DNA from: Bacteroidales bacterium
GTDB taxonomy: Bacteria; Bacteroidota; Bacteroidia; Bacteroidales; JAOZTL01
Direction: 5' to 3'
DNA length: 6,483 nucleotides
Assembly: GCA_029942205.1 (NCBI GenBank)
Contig: JAOZTL010000192.1
Location: 1 to 6,483, forward strand
Part shown: one piece after another, positions 4,874 through 6,483 of the stretch
Layout of the letters: each line of letters starts with the position of its first letter
Position numbering within the stretch: the stretch's first letter is position 1
Made by a program: the position numbers and the translations under genes
Notes under the pieces: model-generated
The model's database searches: none
What the model was told of the DNA's origin: nothing
What the model saw: the letters and a program-made list of their open reading frames with translations, nothing else

Positions 4874-6208
4874 TTATCGCTTCATATTATTCATATTCCC
4901 CATCAAGCGGGAAAGATTTTTTCCACCCGACAGCATTTTCATCATTTTGCGTGTTTCGTCAAATTGCTTGATTAATTGATTCACTTCTTGAATATCCGTT
5001 CCGCTACCTTGCGCAATACGCTTTCGGCGGCTACCGTTGAGCATTTTAGGATTTTTGCGTTCAATTGGTGTCATCGATAGAATGATGGCTTCGATACTTT
5101 TGAATGCATCGTCGTCAATATCCAAATTCTTGATTGCTTTGCCCACGCCAGGAATCATTCCAGCCAAGTCTTTCAAGTTACCCATTTTCTTAATTTGCCC
5201 GATTTGTTTCAAGAAATCATTAAAATCAAACTGGTTTTTGGCAATTTTCTTCTGAAGTTCACGAGCTTCTTCTACATCAAATTGTTCTTGTGCTTTTTCA
5301 ACCAAAGACACAATGTCTCCCATACCTAGAATACGGTCGGCCATACGATCGGGATAAAAAATGTCGATTGCTTCCATTTTTTCACCCATACCAATAAATT
5401 TGATTGGCTTATTAACGACCGTACGAATCGATAAAGCTGCACCACCACGGGTATCTCCATCTAATTTTGTAAGAACGACACCGTCAAAATTCAAACGATC
5501 GTTAAATTCTTTGGCAGTATTCACGGCATCTTGTCCTGTCATCGAATCGACAACGAAAAGCGTTTCATTAGGATTAATCGCTTTCTTGACGTTCGATATT
5601 TCTTCCATCATTTGCGCATCAATCGCCAAACGACCAGCCGTATCTACAATCACGACATCATACCCTTTTACTTTAGCTTCTTTAATGGCAGCTTTTGCTA
5701 TTTTTACAGGATCTTTATTGTCCATATCGGCATATACCTCTACACCAATTTGCTCGCCCAATACTTTTAACTGCTCAATGGCAGCAGGTCGGTAAATATC
5801 ACAAGCAGCTAACAAGGGCGATTTAGCTTTCTTGGTTTTCAGCATATTAGCCAATTTTCCAGCAAATGTTGTTTTACCAGAACCTTGCAAACCTGCGATC
5901 AAAATAACAGCAGGACTGCCTTTTAGATTTATATCAGATTTTTCGCCTCCCATGAGCGTAGCAAGCTCATCGTGAACGATTTTCACCATCAACTGGCTCG
6001 GTTTGACGGCAGTCAATACATTAGCACCTAAAGCTTTTTCTTTCACTACATTCGTGAAATCTTTTGCTATTTTAAAATTAACGTCGGCATCCAAAAGTGC
6101 TCTACGAACATCTTTCAGCGTTTCGGCTACGTTAATTTCCGTGATTTTTCCTTCTCCTTTTAATATTTTAAATGACCGCTCTAACCTATCTGATAAATTG
6201 TCAAACAT
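4874..6208 (-). CDS. ffh: Signal recognition particle protein Ffh (SRP54 homologue)
   Basis: Ffh is the GTPase of the bacterial signal recognition particle. It binds 4.5S RNA and signal sequences of nascent membrane proteins and docks with FtsY at the membrane. The 444-residue length is normal. The N domain (about 1-95) contains the ALLDADVNFKIAK helix. The G domain follows with P-loop GLQGSGKTT (106-114), DIYRPAA (137-143), DTAGR (189-193), TKLDGDTRGG (247-256) and GMGEK (273-277). The M domain (about 300-444) has a Met-rich finger region (340-360), the RNA-binding SRRKRIAQGSG (393-403), and a short Met-rich tail (MMKMLSGG and MGNMNNMKR). The ATG at 6208 gives the standard start MFDNLSDRLE. 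The gene stands alone with its own promoter and terminator. All key residues are present, and nothing looks degraded. Confidence 0.99.
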   Translation of the reverse strand: MFDNLSDRLERSFKILKGEGKITEINVAETLKDVRRALLDADVNFKIAKDFTNVVKEKALGANVLTAVKPSQLMVKIVHDELATLMGGEKSDINLKGSPAVILIAGLQGSGKTTFAGKLANMLKTKKAKSPLLAACDIYRPAAIEQLKVLGEQIGVEVYADMDNKDPVKIAKAAIKEAKVKGYDVVIVDTAGRLAIDAQMMEEISNVKKAINPNETLFVVDSMTGQDAVNTAKEFNDRLNFDGVVLTKLDGDTRGGAALSIRTVVNKPIKFIGMGEKMEAIDIFYPDRMADRILGMGDIVSLVEKAQEQFDVEEARELQKKIAKNQFDFNDFLKQIGQIKKMGNLKDLAGMIPGVGKAIKNLDIDDDAFKSIEAIILSMTPIERKNPKMLNGSRRKRIAQGSGTDIQEVNQLIKQFDETRKMMKMLSGGKNLSRLMGNMNNMKR

Positions 6209-6272
6209 ACTCTTTAATTATAAATTATAGTTTATTTTATTATATCTTTCAATCGTTTTTATTTATTCGATG

Positions 6273-6280
6273 CAAATGTA
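6273..6280 (-). promoter_or_regulatory. Promoter -7 element of ffh
   Basis: TACATTTG on the minus strand is an exact match to the Bacteroidota -7 consensus TAnnTTTG and is followed by CA, as is common. It lies 64 bases upstream of the ffh start codon. No TTG is found at the expected -33 spacing, so the upstream element is degenerate. Confidence 0.55.
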
Positions 6281-6401
6281 ATCATTTTTTTGCGGACTTT
6301 GTTAAATTTTAATTTGTGAATTATAAAATTAGAGAATTATACATAATAAATTTCTCTATTCAATAGTTCGTTACGTTTTTATGTAATCACCTAATAGCCA
6401 T

Positions 6402-6475
6402 ATTGATAAGTGATAAATATTTATTTGAATATTAGCACTCGCAAGCTACTGTTTATCAGTAAAATAATTATCAAT
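6402..6475. repeat. Nested inverted repeat at the right edge
   Basis: Outer arms ATTGATAA (6402-6409) and TTATCAAT (6468-6475), inner arms TGATAAA (6411-6417) and TTTATCA (6452-6458), and a core TAGC (6433-6436) with GCTA (6445-6448) are all nested. The core (AGCACTCGCAAGCT) is more GC-rich than its surroundings. A separate hairpin pairs TAGAGAA (6330-6336) with TTCTCTA (6352-6358). No gene is seen between 6281 and 6483. The nested structure could be a small mobile-element remnant or a structured leader or terminator of a gene beyond the window. Confidence 0.4.
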
Positions 6476-6483
6476 TATTCATT

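Noticed and set aside
4824..4886. A 20-codon open stretch after ffh on the minus strand, reading like a protein C-terminus (YEAIKHFVLFDVAYAK...)
   Set aside because: It has no start codon, is in a different frame from ffh, and Ffh already ends normally. Chance or an ancient remnant cannot be told apart.
5361..5795. A 144-codon plus-strand ORF inside ffh
   Set aside because: It is antisense to the conserved GTPase domain of Ffh and is a codon-bias shadow; the other plus-strand ORFs within ffh are the same.
1..6483. CRISPR array, tRNA, rRNA or insertion sequence
   Set aside because: There are no regularly spaced repeats, cloverleaf, rRNA-like segments or transposase ORFs on either strand.

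Overview
The window is AT-rich DNA, most likely from a member of the Bacteroidota (Cytophagia or Flavobacteriia type). Three things point there: A-rich gene leaders without Shine-Dalgarno sequences, several matches to the Bacteroidota promoter -7 element TAnnTTTG (one paired with a well-spaced upstream TTG), and the character of the proteins. The one universal gene is ffh (SRP54), at the right. No rRNA, tRNA, transposase or CRISPR array is visible.

Layout, left to right. Positions 1-1990 hold three genes, all on the minus strand and probably one transcript: a TetR-family regulator (1412-1990), an unrecognised 8-TM membrane protein with a large predicted periplasmic loop (280-1371), and the start of a second membrane protein that runs off the left edge (1-165). 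A divergent gap with long T tracts (1991-2194) carries the tetR promoter and a palindromic operator. On the plus strand follow a DUF423 (YgdD-type) membrane protein (2195-2572), a perfect hairpin terminator, and a promoter with a second copy of the palindrome leading into a secreted outer-membrane beta-barrel (2700-3503). A structured non-coding stretch (about 3523-3599) and a strong shared terminator (3607-3646) separate it from a convergent orphan 7-TM protein (3762-4385). A 488-base gap contains a hairpin and another bidirectional terminator. ffh (4874-6208, minus) closes the coding part, followed by its promoter and an AT-rich region with a nested inverted repeat.

The most interesting point is the regulatory link. 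The 18-base palindromes at 1999-2016 (in front of tetR) and 2650-2667 (in front of the barrel gene) match at 14 of 18 positions, and both lie just downstream of a candidate -7 element. The simplest reading is that this TetR protein represses itself, its two membrane-protein partners and the outer-membrane barrel. That would make a small inducible cell-envelope module with an inner-membrane and an outer-membrane part. Its substrate is unknown. The module may be undescribed, but this cannot be shown without searches. DUF423, the 7-TM protein and ffh look like bystanders.
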